DNA from: Rhizomicrobium electricum
GTDB taxonomy: Bacteria > Pseudomonadota > Alphaproteobacteria > Micropepsales > Micropepsaceae
Direction of reading: 5' to 3'
Assembly: GCF_011762045.1 (NCBI RefSeq)
Contig: NZ_JAASQS010000006.1
Span: forward strand, 1-64,000
DNA: 64,000 nucleotides
Shown: in pieces, positions 1-7,614 of the stretch
How positions within the stretch are numbered: position 1 is the stretch's first letter
Layout of the letters: every line of letters begins with the position of its first letter
The notes under the pieces: generated by a model
The model's database searches: none
Seen by the model: only the letters and a program-made list of their open reading frames with translations
What the model was told of the DNA's origin: nothing
Program-made: the position numbers and the translations under genes

Positions 1-2
1 TC

Positions 3-74
3 GCCGTCGCCAGGCGGTTACTCACCATCCTCAACGCCATCCTCAGGGATCGACGCCCATGGCAACCCGCTTGA
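3..74 (+). mobile_element. 3' end of an IS110-family transposase gene (cut by window edge)
   Basis: The third plus frame is open from the window edge and ends with TGA at 72-74. Its last residues, RRLLTILNAILRDRRPW, have the typical look of the C-terminus of IS110/IS116/IS902 transposases (RKLLTILNAI-R---PW). These enzymes have an N-terminal DEDD catalytic domain and a C-terminal domain with a conserved serine; neither is inside the window. I cannot tell whether the element is intact. IS110 elements usually lack terminal inverted repeats, so the right boundary cannot be placed exactly, but it should lie shortly after base 74, before the palindromic repeat at 90-143. Confidence 0.7.
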
Positions 75-89
75 CACCCAAGACAGTCG

Positions 90-150
90 CTCCCCCGCTA
101 TTCGCAAAACGTGCAGCTCTTCGGGCAGAACACCGCGGGGGAGGAAAGAG
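90..150. repeat. Dispersed palindromic repeat, family D, copy 1
   Basis: The arms CTCCCCCGC (90-98) and GCGGGGGAG (135-143) are perfect inverted complements around a 36-base centre, and the right arm is followed by GAAAGAG. The same layout, CTCCCCCGCTATT then CACCGC-GGGGAGGAAAGAG, recurs at 9781-9841. This copy lies between the IS110 gene end and the 3' end of the O-methyltransferase gene, so it may end transcription from both sides. Confidence 0.6.
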
Positions 151-178
151 TGGGGATCGCATCAGAACGCGCGTCGCT

Positions 179-823
179 CTAGCGGCCGATCCACAGCGAG
201 AGTTCGACGTTCTCGATACACGGCAGCGACAGATACCCATTCGCAGTTTCACGCACCACGGCGACATAGTCCGGACACATATCGGAATTGTCGGCGACCA
301 CCAGCGTGCCGACGCCGAAATGCGGTTCGAGCAGCTTGAGGATTTTCGGGTAGAGCGGCTTGGCGCCGTCGAGCAGCACGAGATCGATGCGCGCCGGCAG
401 ATCGCGGGCGAGCGTTTCGAGTGCATCGCCTTCGCGGACATCCACCAGATCGGCGATGCCGGCCGCGGCCAGGTTCTTGCGCAACTGCGCCGCTTTTGCC
501 GGTTCGAATTCGGTGGTGATGAGCCGGCCGCCGGTATCCTTCAGGGCAGCCGCCAGATGCAAGGTGGAAACGCCGAACGAGGCGCCGAACTCGACGGCGG
601 CCTGGGCGTTGGTGGCGCGCGCCAGCACATAAAGAAGCCGCGCGGTCTCGGGCGCGACGGCGAGATAGAAATCCTTGGTGCGGGCGTAGAAATCGCGATA
701 GTCGCCGGTGGGATCGCCGGTAAAGGCGGCTCGCTGCGCGTTCATGGCGATCTCACTGGCGTGCGCCTCGGCCAGAAGGCGGGCAATCTCGGGAGCAATC
801 GGGGACTGGAGCAAAGCGGTCAT
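179..823 (-). CDS. SAM-dependent O-methyltransferase (class I)
   Basis: A 214-residue soluble methyltransferase. The nucleotide-binding motif I reads VEFGASFGVSTLHLA at about residues 74-88, followed by the acidic end of strand 2 (TTEFEP) and LVLLDGAK near residue 150, where O-methyltransferase family 3 proteins keep a metal- or substrate-facing aspartate. The substrate cannot be read from sequence. I place the start at ATG 823 (MTALLQSPIAPE) rather than the upstream in-frame ATG at 880, because the upstream 19 residues would run into the operator region. The gene is divergent from a TetR regulator, and the 81-bp gap carries inverted TCGCATT repeats, so it is probably the regulator's target. 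Confidence 0.85.
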   Translation of the reverse strand: MTALLQSPIAPEIARLLAEAHASEIAMNAQRAAFTGDPTGDYRDFYARTKDFYLAVAPETARLLYVLARATNAQAAVEFGASFGVSTLHLAAALKDTGGRLITTEFEPAKAAQLRKNLAAAGIADLVDVREGDALETLARDLPARIDLVLLDGAKPLYPKILKLLEPHFGVGTLVVADNSDMCPDYVAVVRETANGYLSLPCIENVELSLWIGR

Positions 824-859
824 CGGGGAAGCCTTGTATCTGTCGGTTACTCCAACAAT

Positions 860-894
860 AATGCGAATGTTTCGTCGCATTCACAATTCGCATT
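860..894. promoter_or_regulatory. Probable TetR operator between divergent genes
   Basis: AATGCGA (860-866) and TCGCATT (875-881) form an inverted repeat with an 8-base centre, and a further TTCGCATT lies at 887-894, itself the inverse of AATGCGAA at 860-867. Three copies of the same 7-mer in 35 bases between a TetR gene and the divergent methyltransferase gene is what an autoregulated TetR operator looks like. Binding here would cover the start region of both genes. Confidence 0.6.
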
Positions 895-904
895 TCCGAC
901 GGTC

Positions 905-1525
905 ATGACACAGCGCGAAAATCCCGCAGTAACCTTGCGAAAAGAGCCGCAACAGACGCGCTCGCGCCATCTCGTCGGCGCGGTTCTGGAAGCGGCGGTT
1001 CGCATTTTGAACGACGGCGGGTCTTTCACCATGGCGGCCATCGCCGACAAAGCGGGCGTCAGCGTCGGCTCGCTCTACCAATATTTTCCCAACAAGCAGG
1101 CGGTGCTGTTCCGGCTGCAGACCGAAGAATGGCGGGCGACGGCGGCGCTGATCGAAACCGCCCTCTGCGACCGCAGCAAACGCCCCGACGACCGGTTGCG
1201 CGCCATGATCCGCCTGTTCTTCCGCTCGGAATGCGAAGAGGCGCCGTTCCGCCGCGCGCTCGACGAGGCCTTGCCGCTCTACCGCCACACCCCGGAAGGC
1301 CAAGCCCAGCACCGGCGTTCGAAGAAGATCATGAGCGATTTCATTGCCGAAGCGCTGCCGCACGCAAGCCCGTCGGCCCGCGCCTTTGCGGCCGAGTTCG
1401 TGAAAACGACCATCACGGCGATGGGCGTGCGCCTCTCCGACCGCGCGCGTCCGCTGAAGGAGATCGACGCCTTCGCCGAAGCGACCGCCGATATGCTGAC
1501 CGGCTGGCTGAAACGGATGGGGTGA
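905..1525 (+). CDS. TetR/AcrR family transcriptional regulator
   Basis: A 206-residue protein. Residues about 20-70 form the TetR DNA-binding domain, with the helix-turn-helix FTMAAIADKAGVSVGSLYQY followed by the usual F-NKQAVL segment. The C-terminal part is the ligand-binding and dimerisation region and is not diagnostic. The frame stays open far upstream (to base 59), but the upstream residues lie antisense to the methyltransferase gene and are arginine-rich, so I take ATG 905 (MTQRENPAVT). It probably represses itself and the divergent O-methyltransferase through the TCGCATT repeats at 860-894. The ligand is unknown. Confidence 0.88.
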   Translation: MTQRENPAVTLRKEPQQTRSRHLVGAVLEAAVRILNDGGSFTMAAIADKAGVSVGSLYQYFPNKQAVLFRLQTEEWRATAALIETALCDRSKRPDDRLRAMIRLFFRSECEEAPFRRALDEALPLYRHTPEGQAQHRRSKKIMSDFIAEALPHASPSARAFAAEFVKTTITAMGVRLSDRARPLKEIDAFAEATADMLTGWLKRMG

Positions 1526-1576
1526 GTGCGATGTTCAACGAGAGGGCCAGTACGCGGAGGCGCGGAAACACAAACC

Positions 1577-1742
1577 TGTCATTCCCGGCCGAACGATCTG
1601 AGCGCAGCGAAGAGCGTGGGAACCCAGGTGCTGTAGAGGTTTCGGTGATGAGGAGCGAGCGAAGATCGCCAGCAGCGTACTGTTGTCTCTACCTGGGTCC
1701 CCTTCCCGTCGCTGCGCTGCGCTAACTCCGCCGGGGATGACA
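1577..1742. repeat. Long imperfect inverted repeat, family A, copy 1
   Basis: About 166 bp that begins TGTCATTCCCGGCC and ends GGGGATGACA. The outer halves (about 53 bases each) are inverted copies of each other, including GGGAACCCAGGT on the left and ACCTGGGTCCCCTTCCC on the right; the middle is not conserved. A second copy lies at 12447-12631. It sits between the convergent tetR (plus) and coq7 (minus) genes, where it could act as a terminator for both. Confidence 0.8.
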
Positions 1743-1756
1743 GAGGTGTGTGCGCC

Positions 1757-2302
1757 CTAGATCTTCGTCGACAAGGCAATCGCCAATTTGCAGCCTTGTT
1801 TGATCGCGCTCGTGAGGAGCGTGTGGCCCAAGGCTTGTTCGGAGCCGTGGGCGAGCGCGGCGTCGCGATGGGCGATTTCGTCGGCGCGGAATTTTTCGAT
1901 GGCGGTCTTCAGCTCGGGATCGCTGTCGCCCAGTACCGCAATCTGATGGGCATAGTGATCGTCGATCACCTCTTCCACCGCTTCGGTGCAGGCCATGGCG
2001 GTATGCTCGCCCAGCAAAGCGGTGGCGGCGCCGAGCGCAAATCCGGCGGCGTGCCAGACCGGCTGCAACACGGTGGGACGCACGCCGCGCTCGGCGATCA
2101 ATGCATCGAAACGGGCGAGATGCTCGTCTTCCTGCGCCGCCATATGCCGGATCGCGTCGGCGGCCTTGGAGTTGCGCGCCCCGAACACCGCCTTCTGCCC
2201 GGCATAGATGCGCACGGCACCGTATTCGCCGGCGTGATCGACCCGGATCATCGCGGCGGTATCGGCGTGCGTGCCGGGCGCGGCAGGACGCGGTCTTCTC
2301 AG
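1757..2302 (-). CDS. coq7: Demethoxyubiquinone hydroxylase (Coq7/CatF family di-iron protein)
   Basis: Hydroxylates demethoxyubiquinone in ubiquinone synthesis at the membrane. It is a ferritin-like di-iron protein: the ligand motifs are visible as DHAGEYGAVRIY, QEDEHLARF, EAVEEVIDDHYAH and RADEIAHRD. The first ATG gives 164 residues starting directly at MIRVDHAGEYG, without the short N-terminal extension most homologues have. Upstream, a perfect AGGAGG (minus strand, 2313-2308) overlaps the dsbB stop codon and lies 5 bases before an in-frame CTG at 2302-2300, giving LRRPRPAAPGTHADTAAM and a 181-residue protein. I favour this CTG start; ATG 2251 is the alternative. Translation is probably coupled to dsbB, whose product also uses quinone. 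Confidence 0.85.
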   Translation of the reverse strand: MRRPRPAAPGTHADTAAMIRVDHAGEYGAVRIYAGQKAVFGARNSKAADAIRHMAAQEDEHLARFDALIAERGVRPTVLQPVWHAAGFALGAATALLGEHTAMACTEAVEEVIDDHYAHQIAVLGDSDPELKTAIEKFRADEIAHRDAALAHGSEQALGHTLLTSAIKQGCKLAIALSTKI

Positions 2303-2312
2303 ATGAGCCTCC

Positions 2313-2825
2313 TTACGAATTGGCCCAGCGGTCGAGCGCCGGAACCGGCAGTTTGATCTTCTTCAGGAGCAGCAGCGCGCCGAGGATCGCCACGCCCATG
2401 GAACAAAGGAAATTGTAGCCGGCCAACGAGATCCCGAACAGGCGCCAACCCGCGTTCTCGCAGGATACCACAGGCGAATTGATGTCCATGCTCGCGCTGA
2501 GGACGAACCGCGGGCCGCTGCAACTCGACGGTCCGGGCCACCAACGCCATTCAAGACCGGCCTGCCAGCCGCCGATCATCGCCGTCACGACGAGGAGAAG
2601 CAGAGCGAGCCACGCCAAGAGTTTGACCGTATTGCGGTCGATCACGTGCGTATAAAAGAGGACCGCGCCGCCCAATCCGGCCACAATGGCGCCATCATGC
2701 GGCCAACGCTGCCAGTGACACATCTCGCACGGCAGAACGCCGATCACGTATTGAAAGAACAACGCTCCGAGGATCATCGCCAGAGAATAGGCGCCGGCGA
2801 GCAGGGCCACCTTGTCTTCACGCAT
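2313..2825 (-). CDS. dsbB: Disulfide bond formation protein DsbB family
   Basis: An inner-membrane protein of 170 residues that reoxidises DsbA and passes electrons to quinone. The first cysteine pair is LPCEMC (C33, C36) after the first membrane segment, as in the family's CxxC. The second pair is C102 and C122, in the second periplasmic loop (PSSCSG and VVSCENAGW). Four hydrophobic segments are visible, at about 5-27, 45-60, 66-86 and 132-155. It is followed by coq7, with the coq7 ribosome-binding site overlapping the dsbB stop. It is divergent from the YgjP-like protease gene. Confidence 0.88.
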   Translation of the reverse strand: MREDKVALLAGAYSLAMILGALFFQYVIGVLPCEMCHWQRWPHDGAIVAGLGGAVLFYTHVIDRNTVKLLAWLALLLLVVTAMIGGWQAGLEWRWWPGPSSCSGPRFVLSASMDINSPVVSCENAGWRLFGISLAGYNFLCSMGVAILGALLLLKKIKLPVPALDRWANS

Positions 2826-3029
2826 GATGCAATCGTCCTTTGAAGAAGACTTATTTCACAACGCTTCGGTGGTAAGCGAAAGCCATCCGGGATTACAAAG
2901 TCAACATGTCCGGCGGACAATTTTTCTTGCGTACGGTGATTTGAAGGCTAGAAACAATGCCGCATCCGCGTTGAGACGACGGTTTCATCGCGTATAAGAA
3001 GCGCTTCATTCCAAAAAAGGATCGAACGG

Positions 3030-3737
3030 TTGGCCAGACGCATTGTGCGGCGCGAGTTGTTGAAAATCGACGGACGGGCCGTCGAGCTGAACGTCAGGCT
3101 GAATCCGCGCGCGCGCCGGCTGATCGTGAAAGTGCATCCGACCACCGGCGAAGTGATGGTGATCGCCCCGTCCAAGCGCGCGCTCGACCGTGCGGTGGAA
3201 TTCGCCCGCGGCGAATCCGATTGGATTGCCAAGCAGCTCGCCCACGTGCCGGCGCGCGTCGTGCTGGCCCCCGGCGCCCGCATTCCCTTCCGCGGCACCG
3301 ATCATCTGATCCTCAGGTGCGAGAGCGGACCGGTGTCGGTCGAACCCGGCATCATCCGCATTGGCGGCCATGCCGAACACGCGCCGCGGCGGCTGTTGGA
3401 TTTCCTGAAAAAACAGGCAAAGCGCGAACTGGAGCAGAAAAGCTTCGAATACGGCGCCAAGCTCGGCATCAAGCCGAAACGCATCACCGTGCGCGATACC
3501 GCCAGCCGCTGGGGCTCGTGCTCGTCGACGCGCTCGCTGTCGTTTTCCTGGCGGCTGATCCTGGCGCCGACCTTCGTGCTCGATTACGTGGTGGCGCACG
3601 AAGTCGCCCACATGAAGGAAATGAACCACGGCGAAAACTTCTGGCGGATCGTCGAAAACCTCATCGGCAACGTGACGCCGGCCCAAGCCTGGCTGCGCCA
3701 GCACGGCCCCGCCCTGCACCGCTACGCGCCGCGGTAA
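3030..3737 (+). CDS. YgjP-like M48-type zinc metallopeptidase
   Basis: A 235-residue protein of the DUF45/YgjP group of gluzincin-like peptidases. The zinc motif is HEVAH at 190-194, with a third ligand H200 in HEVAHMKEMNHGENFW, and the family hallmark RWGSC lies at 160-164. No signal peptide is visible, so it should act in the cytoplasm. The start is TTG 3030, with a purine-rich AAAAAAGGA about 9 bases upstream; no ATG fits as well. The physiological substrate of the family is not established. It lies tail to tail with the penicillin-binding protein gene, with only 3 bases between the stops. Confidence 0.85.
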   Translation: MARRIVRRELLKIDGRAVELNVRLNPRARRLIVKVHPTTGEVMVIAPSKRALDRAVEFARGESDWIAKQLAHVPARVVLAPGARIPFRGTDHLILRCESGPVSVEPGIIRIGGHAEHAPRRLLDFLKKQAKRELEQKSFEYGAKLGIKPKRITVRDTASRWGSCSSTRSLSFSWRLILAPTFVLDYVVAHEVAHMKEMNHGENFWRIVENLIGNVTPAQAWLRQHGPALHRYAPR

Positions 3738-3740
3738 GGG

Positions 3741-5705
3741 TCACGTCCCAAACAATTTGTCCAGCAATTGCTGGAACGAATCCGGCTTCTGGTCGGGCGC
3801 CTGCTGGCCGTCCGCCGGCGGCTGATCGGTGGTGTTCTGCGCCGTGAGCGGTGTGCCGCCGGGCAGCGGTTTGGCGGGCAGGCCTTGTTCGGCGCCGCTC
3901 ATGAAGCTCTTGAAAATGCGGGCCGGCAGGGTGCCGCCGGTGGCATGGATCATCGGCTGATTGTCGTCGTTGCCGATCCAGACGCCGCAGACGAGATCGG
4001 CGGTGAAGCCGACGAACCAGGCATCGCGATAATCCTGGGTGGTGCCGGTCTTGCCCGCGGTGGGATGATCGTCGAGCCGCGCCGCCTTGCCGGTGCCGTA
4101 GGCAACGACATCGGTCATCAGATCGTTCATGGCGGTGAGAGCGTCGGGCGCCACCACCTGGGCCGGGGCCGAGGTATTGCGCCGCCACAGCACCTTGCCC
4201 GCTTTCGTCTTGATGCTGACAATCCCGTACGGGCTGGCCGCCACGCCGCCGTTGGCGAACGGGGCATAGGCGGCGGTGAGTTCGAGCGGCGTCACCACCG
4301 AAGTGCCGAGCGCCAGCGACGACACCGCCTGCAGCGGCGTTTCGATGCCGAGGCGCCGCGCCGTATGCGCCACCGCCTTGGGGCCGACTTCCTGGGTGAG
4401 CTGCACCGCCACCGAATTCGACGAGATCGCGAACGCTTCGCGCAGCGAAACCTCGCCGCGATACTTGCCTTCGTAATCCTCCGGCTGCCAGCCGCGGATG
4501 TTGATGGGACCGTCGTTCATCACGTCGCTCGGCTTGCGGCCATGTTCGAAGGCGGTGAGATACACGAACGGCTTGAACGAGGAGCCCGGCTGGCGCAACG
4601 CATCGGTGGCGCGGTTGTAAGGGCTTTGCAGATAGGATGCACCGCCGACCATGGCGCGCACGGCGCCGTCGGGCGTCATCGCCACCAGCACCGCCTGGCT
4701 GGCGTTGAGCTTGGCGCCTTCCTCGCGAAGACCGGCGGTGACGGCGCGTTCGGCCTCGTTCTGCACGTCGACGTCGAAGGTGGTTTCCACCACCAAGGCT
4801 TCCTGCACCTCGCCGACATAGCCGGGGATCTGGCTCATCACCCAATCGGCGAAATAGCCGGCGCCGGGCGTGCCCGAGCCGCGCACGATGCGGGCGCGCG
4901 TGGTTTCGGCATCGATGCGAGTCGCCTGGTCGATGAAACCGGCGTCCTGCATGGCGGCCAGCACCACCGAGGCGCGGTTGTGACTGGCGTCGGGATCGAA
5001 CATCGGATTGTAGCGCGCCGGGGCTTTCACCGAGCCCGCCAGCATCGCCGCTTCCGGCAGCGTGAGCTTCGCCGCCGGTTTGCCGAAGAAGCGCTGCGAC
5101 GCCGCCTCGATGCCGTAGACGCCGGCACCGAAATAGACGCGGTTGAGATAGAGGGTGATGATCTGGTCTTTGGAATAGCGGTACTCGAGATAGAGCGCGA
5201 GCATCGCTTCCTGCATCTTGCGGCGGAAATTGCGGTCGGGAACCAGGAACAGGTTCTTGGCGAGCTGCTGGGTGATGGTCGAGCCGCCCTGCACCACATG
5301 CCCGGCGGAGGCGTTCTGGTAAGCGGCGCGGGTCAGGCCGATCGGATCGACGCCGAGATGGGAGCGGAAGCGGCGGTCCTCGATGGCGATGAAGGCATTG
5401 GGCACGTAGTCCGGCAAGGTGCGGACTTCGATCAGTTCGCTCTGGGTCAGGCCGCGGCGCGAGATCAGGCGATGGGCGTCGTCGTAGATGGTGATGTCGC
5501 GCGACGGACCGTTGGTCAAAAGACTGCCGACGTCGGGCAGTTCGGACAGAAAGCGCGAGAAGAAGATGCCGCCGAAGATCGTGCCCCAGGCGAGCAGCAG
5601 CACGATCACATACGGCCAGGTGCGATGACGCTTCGCCGGCTTCGGCGGCGTCGCCGCACGCTCGGCAATCTCATCCACCCGGTTGCGGGACCGCGCCATG
5701 CCCAT
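3741..5705 (-). CDS. Bifunctional class A penicillin-binding protein (PBP1a type)
   Basis: Builds and cross-links peptidoglycan in the periplasm. A membrane anchor lies at about 31-50. The glycosyltransferase (GT51) domain shows the catalytic EDRRF at 109-113 and [12 protein letters not shown] at 140-151. The transpeptidase domain has the serine motif SSFK at 375-378, SSN at 428-430 and KTGTT at 552-556. The tail after about 600 is rich in Pro, Gln and Thr. At 654 residues it is shorter than classic PBP1a (about 800) and lacks the extra OB insert, like many alphaproteobacterial 1a/2D-type enzymes. ATG 5699 (MARSRNR) is an alternative start. Confidence 0.92.
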   Translation of the reverse strand: MGMARSRNRVDEIAERAATPPKPAKRHRTWPYVIVLLLAWGTIFGGIFFSRFLSELPDVGSLLTNGPSRDITIYDDAHRLISRRGLTQSELIEVRTLPDYVPNAFIAIEDRRFRSHLGVDPIGLTRAAYQNASAGHVVQGGSTITQQLAKNLFLVPDRNFRRKMQEAMLALYLEYRYSKDQIITLYLNRVYFGAGVYGIEAASQRFFGKPAAKLTLPEAAMLAGSVKAPARYNPMFDPDASHNRASVVLAAMQDAGFIDQATRIDAETTRARIVRGSGTPGAGYFADWVMSQIPGYVGEVQEALVVETTFDVDVQNEAERAVTAGLREEGAKLNASQAVLVAMTPDGAVRAMVGGASYLQSPYNRATDALRQPGSSFKPFVYLTAFEHGRKPSDVMNDGPINIRGWQPEDYEGKYRGEVSLREAFAISSNSVAVQLTQEVGPKAVAHTARRLGIETPLQAVSSLALGTSVVTPLELTAAYAPFANGGVAASPYGIVSIKTKAGKVLWRRNTSAPAQVVAPDALTAMNDLMTDVVAYGTGKAARLDDHPTAGKTGTTQDYRDAWFVGFTADLVCGVWIGNDDNQPMIHATGGTLPARIFKSFMSGAEQGLPAKPLPGGTPLTAQNTTDQPPADGQQAPDQKPDSFQQLLDKLFGT

Positions 5706-5782
5706 GCCTCTTTCAGACCCATGATACTCGCGGCAGGTGGTTAACAGCCGTTAAACATTCCGGTTCCGCGGCACAAAAACGA

Positions 5783-5808
5783 ACGGGCCGGAGCACCCTC
5801 CGACCCGT
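5783..5808 (-). terminator. Rho-independent terminator of the DUF2807-like gene
   Basis: ACGGGCCGGAG (5783-5793) and CTCCGACCCGT (5798-5808) pair with one mismatch around a 4-base loop. On the minus strand the stem is followed by TTCGTTTTTGTG, a U-rich tail. It lies just downstream of the minus-strand gene that ends at 5835. Confidence 0.6.
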
Positions 5809-5834
5809 CCGCAAATCCGCAAAATCCGGGAAAA

Positions 5835-6743
5835 TCAGCCGCCGATGTTCAGTTTGGCGCCGTCATTCTGGAGATTGCCACGATAGGCCTTGATGCGGAC
5901 GCTGCCCGAGCCCATCGCCTCGATCTTGGGATTGACCGCCATGCCGCCGAAACTGACGTTGCCGGAACCCATGATCTCGACCTTGAACGGATCGGCCTCG
6001 CCGCCGGCGATGGTCACCGAACCGGACCCGGCAATCGAGGTCTTGACGCCTCCCCGCACGGTACCGGCCGAGAAATCGCCCGAACCGGCAATGTCGACGT
6101 CGATCGGGCCGTTGACGGCACCGACCGCGATCGAGCCCGAACCGGCGATATCGGCCTTGATGCGGGCGACGTCGCCGATGCGGATGTTGCCCGAGCCGGC
6201 GCTGTCGATCTCGACCGGACCGTAGACATTGCCGACCGTCAGCTTGCCGGCGCCGGCCATGTCGAGCTTGGCCGAGGCGACGTTGCCGACCGAAGATTCG
6301 GTGTAGCCCTGCACTTCGAACTTGAGCGGGCCCATGGTGTTGCCGATCGTCACATTACCGGCGGTCTCTTCGACGTCGACGGCGCTGCCGCGCGGCACGG
6401 CAATGTGAATCTGGAGCTGGCCGGGATTGGAATTCACGCCGCGGAAATCGAACCAATGGCGCCAGTCCCACACCGAACCGACCATCTCGGACTCGACCTT
6501 GAGGGTGCCGCCGCTGGTGCTGACATGCACCCGCTTGACCCGGTCGGGCAGGCCCGAGACCTGGATCGCCATCGGGCCGCTGTCCTTGACGTCGATGCGG
6601 ACGGTGCCGACCACCGAATCCATCTTGAGCGCACGGGCGTCGTAGGTCTGCCACGAGCCGTTGATCCAGCCGTCGGCGGCCAGCGCCGGAAGCGTAAGCG
6701 CGGCGGCCAGGCTTGCACCGATCAGAAGCGAAGAAATGCGCAT
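5835..6743 (-). CDS. Secreted repeat protein with DUF2807-like (head GIN) beta-solenoid fold
   Basis: 302 residues with a signal peptide at 1-22 (LAAALTLPALAA). From about residue 150 there are seven tandem units of roughly 19 residues, each opening with (A/M)GSG and continuing with alternating small and hydrophobic residues, for example AGSGSIAVGAVNGPIDVDI. This ladder is the hallmark of the DUF2807/DUF4097 putative auto-transporter adhesin family and predicts a beta-solenoid. The N-terminal part (30-140) holds a less regular beta-rich region. No enzyme motif is visible, and the function is unknown; an envelope-surface role is an inference from export. GGAG lies 7 bases before the ATG. A good terminator follows the gene. 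Confidence 0.75.
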   Translation of the reverse strand: MRISSLLIGASLAAALTLPALAADGWINGSWQTYDARALKMDSVVGTVRIDVKDSGPMAIQVSGLPDRVKRVHVSTSGGTLKVESEMVGSVWDWRHWFDFRGVNSNPGQLQIHIAVPRGSAVDVEETAGNVTIGNTMGPLKFEVQGYTESSVGNVASAKLDMAGAGKLTVGNVYGPVEIDSAGSGNIRIGDVARIKADIAGSGSIAVGAVNGPIDVDIAGSGDFSAGTVRGGVKTSIAGSGSVTIAGGEADPFKVEIMGSGNVSFGGMAVNPKIEAMGSGSVRIKAYRGNLQNDGAKLNIGG

Positions 6744-7187
6744 GACGAACTCCAGCCACGAAATCTCACGTTACAGATAGGCTCTGCCCACTGGTGCGTA
6801 CAGACGGCCAAATTTGCAGACCCCGGTATCGAGTCACGAAAGGCTTCAAACTAGTGGCGGCGATGATAGCCGGGAATTGTTGCCAAACACGCGGGCGCCG
6901 TCGAAAAACCGCCCATCTCGCCCAGAACTTCAAGCCAAGCCATTGAATCAGATACACTTCTCATGTGAGAGCCCCCGACAGAGCTGTCGTGCTTCGGCAA
7001 CATAATTGTTTTGCGGATTTTGGCACCAAGGGGGAGCCCCCCTCCCCCGCACCCTTTATCCTGCGACCAAGTTGCAGGTTCTCCGGCGCGGTCAAACAAC
7101 ACCGTAGAGATGGGAGCCGCGGGGCCGACCTTCAAGCGAAGAAATGAGCACGCGAAGAGGGTGAACCCAATTCCACCAATTCATGGG
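6744..7187. other. Gene-free stretch upstream of the DUF2807-like gene
   Basis: About 440 bases with lower coding quality than the surroundings. The open frames here (for example minus 6851-7135 and 6766-6957) show no recognisable family, no good ribosome-binding site and a composition unlike the flanking genes. The promoter of the DUF2807-like gene should lie at its left side. A run GGGGGAGCCCCCCTCCCCC near 7030-7050 can fold locally. I see nothing else that I can name. Confidence 0.4.
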
Positions 7188-7403
7188 TCATCCAAACACC
7201 ATTCCAACACCCCAGACCACGGCGAACGCAAACCAAACAATCTCGACGGCGACACCGGCCCAGTATTTTCCGGACCGGTCTGAGCGTTTGATGATCAGCG
7301 GCCCACTCCAACGCTCCGGATTGAAAGCTTCGCCTCTGACAAACGACGTAACGAGAATTGCTGCGGTCAGGATCGCCGGAAGCAGAAACAGCAACTTCCA
7401 CAT
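7188..7403 (-). CDS. Small two-helix membrane protein, unknown function
   Basis: 71 residues from ATG 7403 (an in-frame TTG at 7409 gives two more). Two clear membrane segments are visible, LLFLLPAILTAAILVTSFV at about 4-22 and AGVAVEIVWFAFAVVWGVGM near the C-terminus, joined by a charged loop with FNPERWSGP and RSDRSGKYW. The pattern of hydrophobic blocks and a charged linker argues for a real gene, although the ribosome-binding site is weak. I do not recognise the family. It follows the ankyrin gene on the same strand, 211 bases downstream of that gene's stop, with a repeat in between. Confidence 0.55.
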   Translation of the reverse strand: MWKLLFLLPAILTAAILVTSFVRGEAFNPERWSGPLIIKRSDRSGKYWAGVAVEIVWFAFAVVWGVGMVFG

Positions 7404-7526
7404 CGTCAAACCAACTTTGAAAACCCGCTGATACTACATCGCGGGCGATGAACAACGACCTGCTCTCGCTTGCCCGGATCAGCCGCCGGTTCGGGTTCTC
7501 CGTTGAGACCGAGATGTGCGCGAACA

Positions 7527-7585
7527 CCCCCCTTCGCCTCGCTGACGCGAGGCACTTCCCCCCGTGAACAACGGGGGGCAGAAAA
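7527..7585. repeat. Dispersed palindromic repeat, family C, half copy
   Basis: CCCCCCTTCGCCTCGCTGAC, GCACTTCCCCCCGTG and ACGGGGGGCAGAAAAC follow one another as in the repeats at 11735-11842 and 19588-19760, which share C(C)CCCTT, GGACTTCC-CCCGCG and GGGGCAGAAAA. CTTCCCCCCGT and ACGGGGGG pair locally. It lies just downstream of the ankyrin gene's stop. Confidence 0.55.
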
Positions 7586-7614
7586 CAAGCGGTCTCGCGT
7601 GCCGTTCGGAACGG

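Noticed and set aside
59..904. Upstream extension of the TetR frame
   Set aside because: Runs antisense to the methyltransferase gene and through the operator region; the TetR domain begins normally from ATG 905.
3768..5744. 658-codon open frame on the plus strand
   Set aside because: Antisense to the penicillin-binding protein gene, whose motifs are complete. The plus frame is Arg/Gly/His-rich with no family match, typical of high-GC shadow frames.
5741..5755. CtrA-like site TTAACAGCCGTTAA in front of the penicillin-binding protein gene
   Set aside because: CtrA sites are TTAA-N7-TTAA; here the spacing is 6 bases, and no other site nearby supports cell-cycle control.
6851..7135. 94-codon frame on the minus strand
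   Set aside because: No ribosome-binding site, no recognisable family, low-complexity GGGG segment; nothing in it supports a gene.
7132..7527. 131-codon frame on the minus strand
   Set aside because: Overlaps the small two-helix membrane gene in another frame and lacks hydrophobic or domain pattern.
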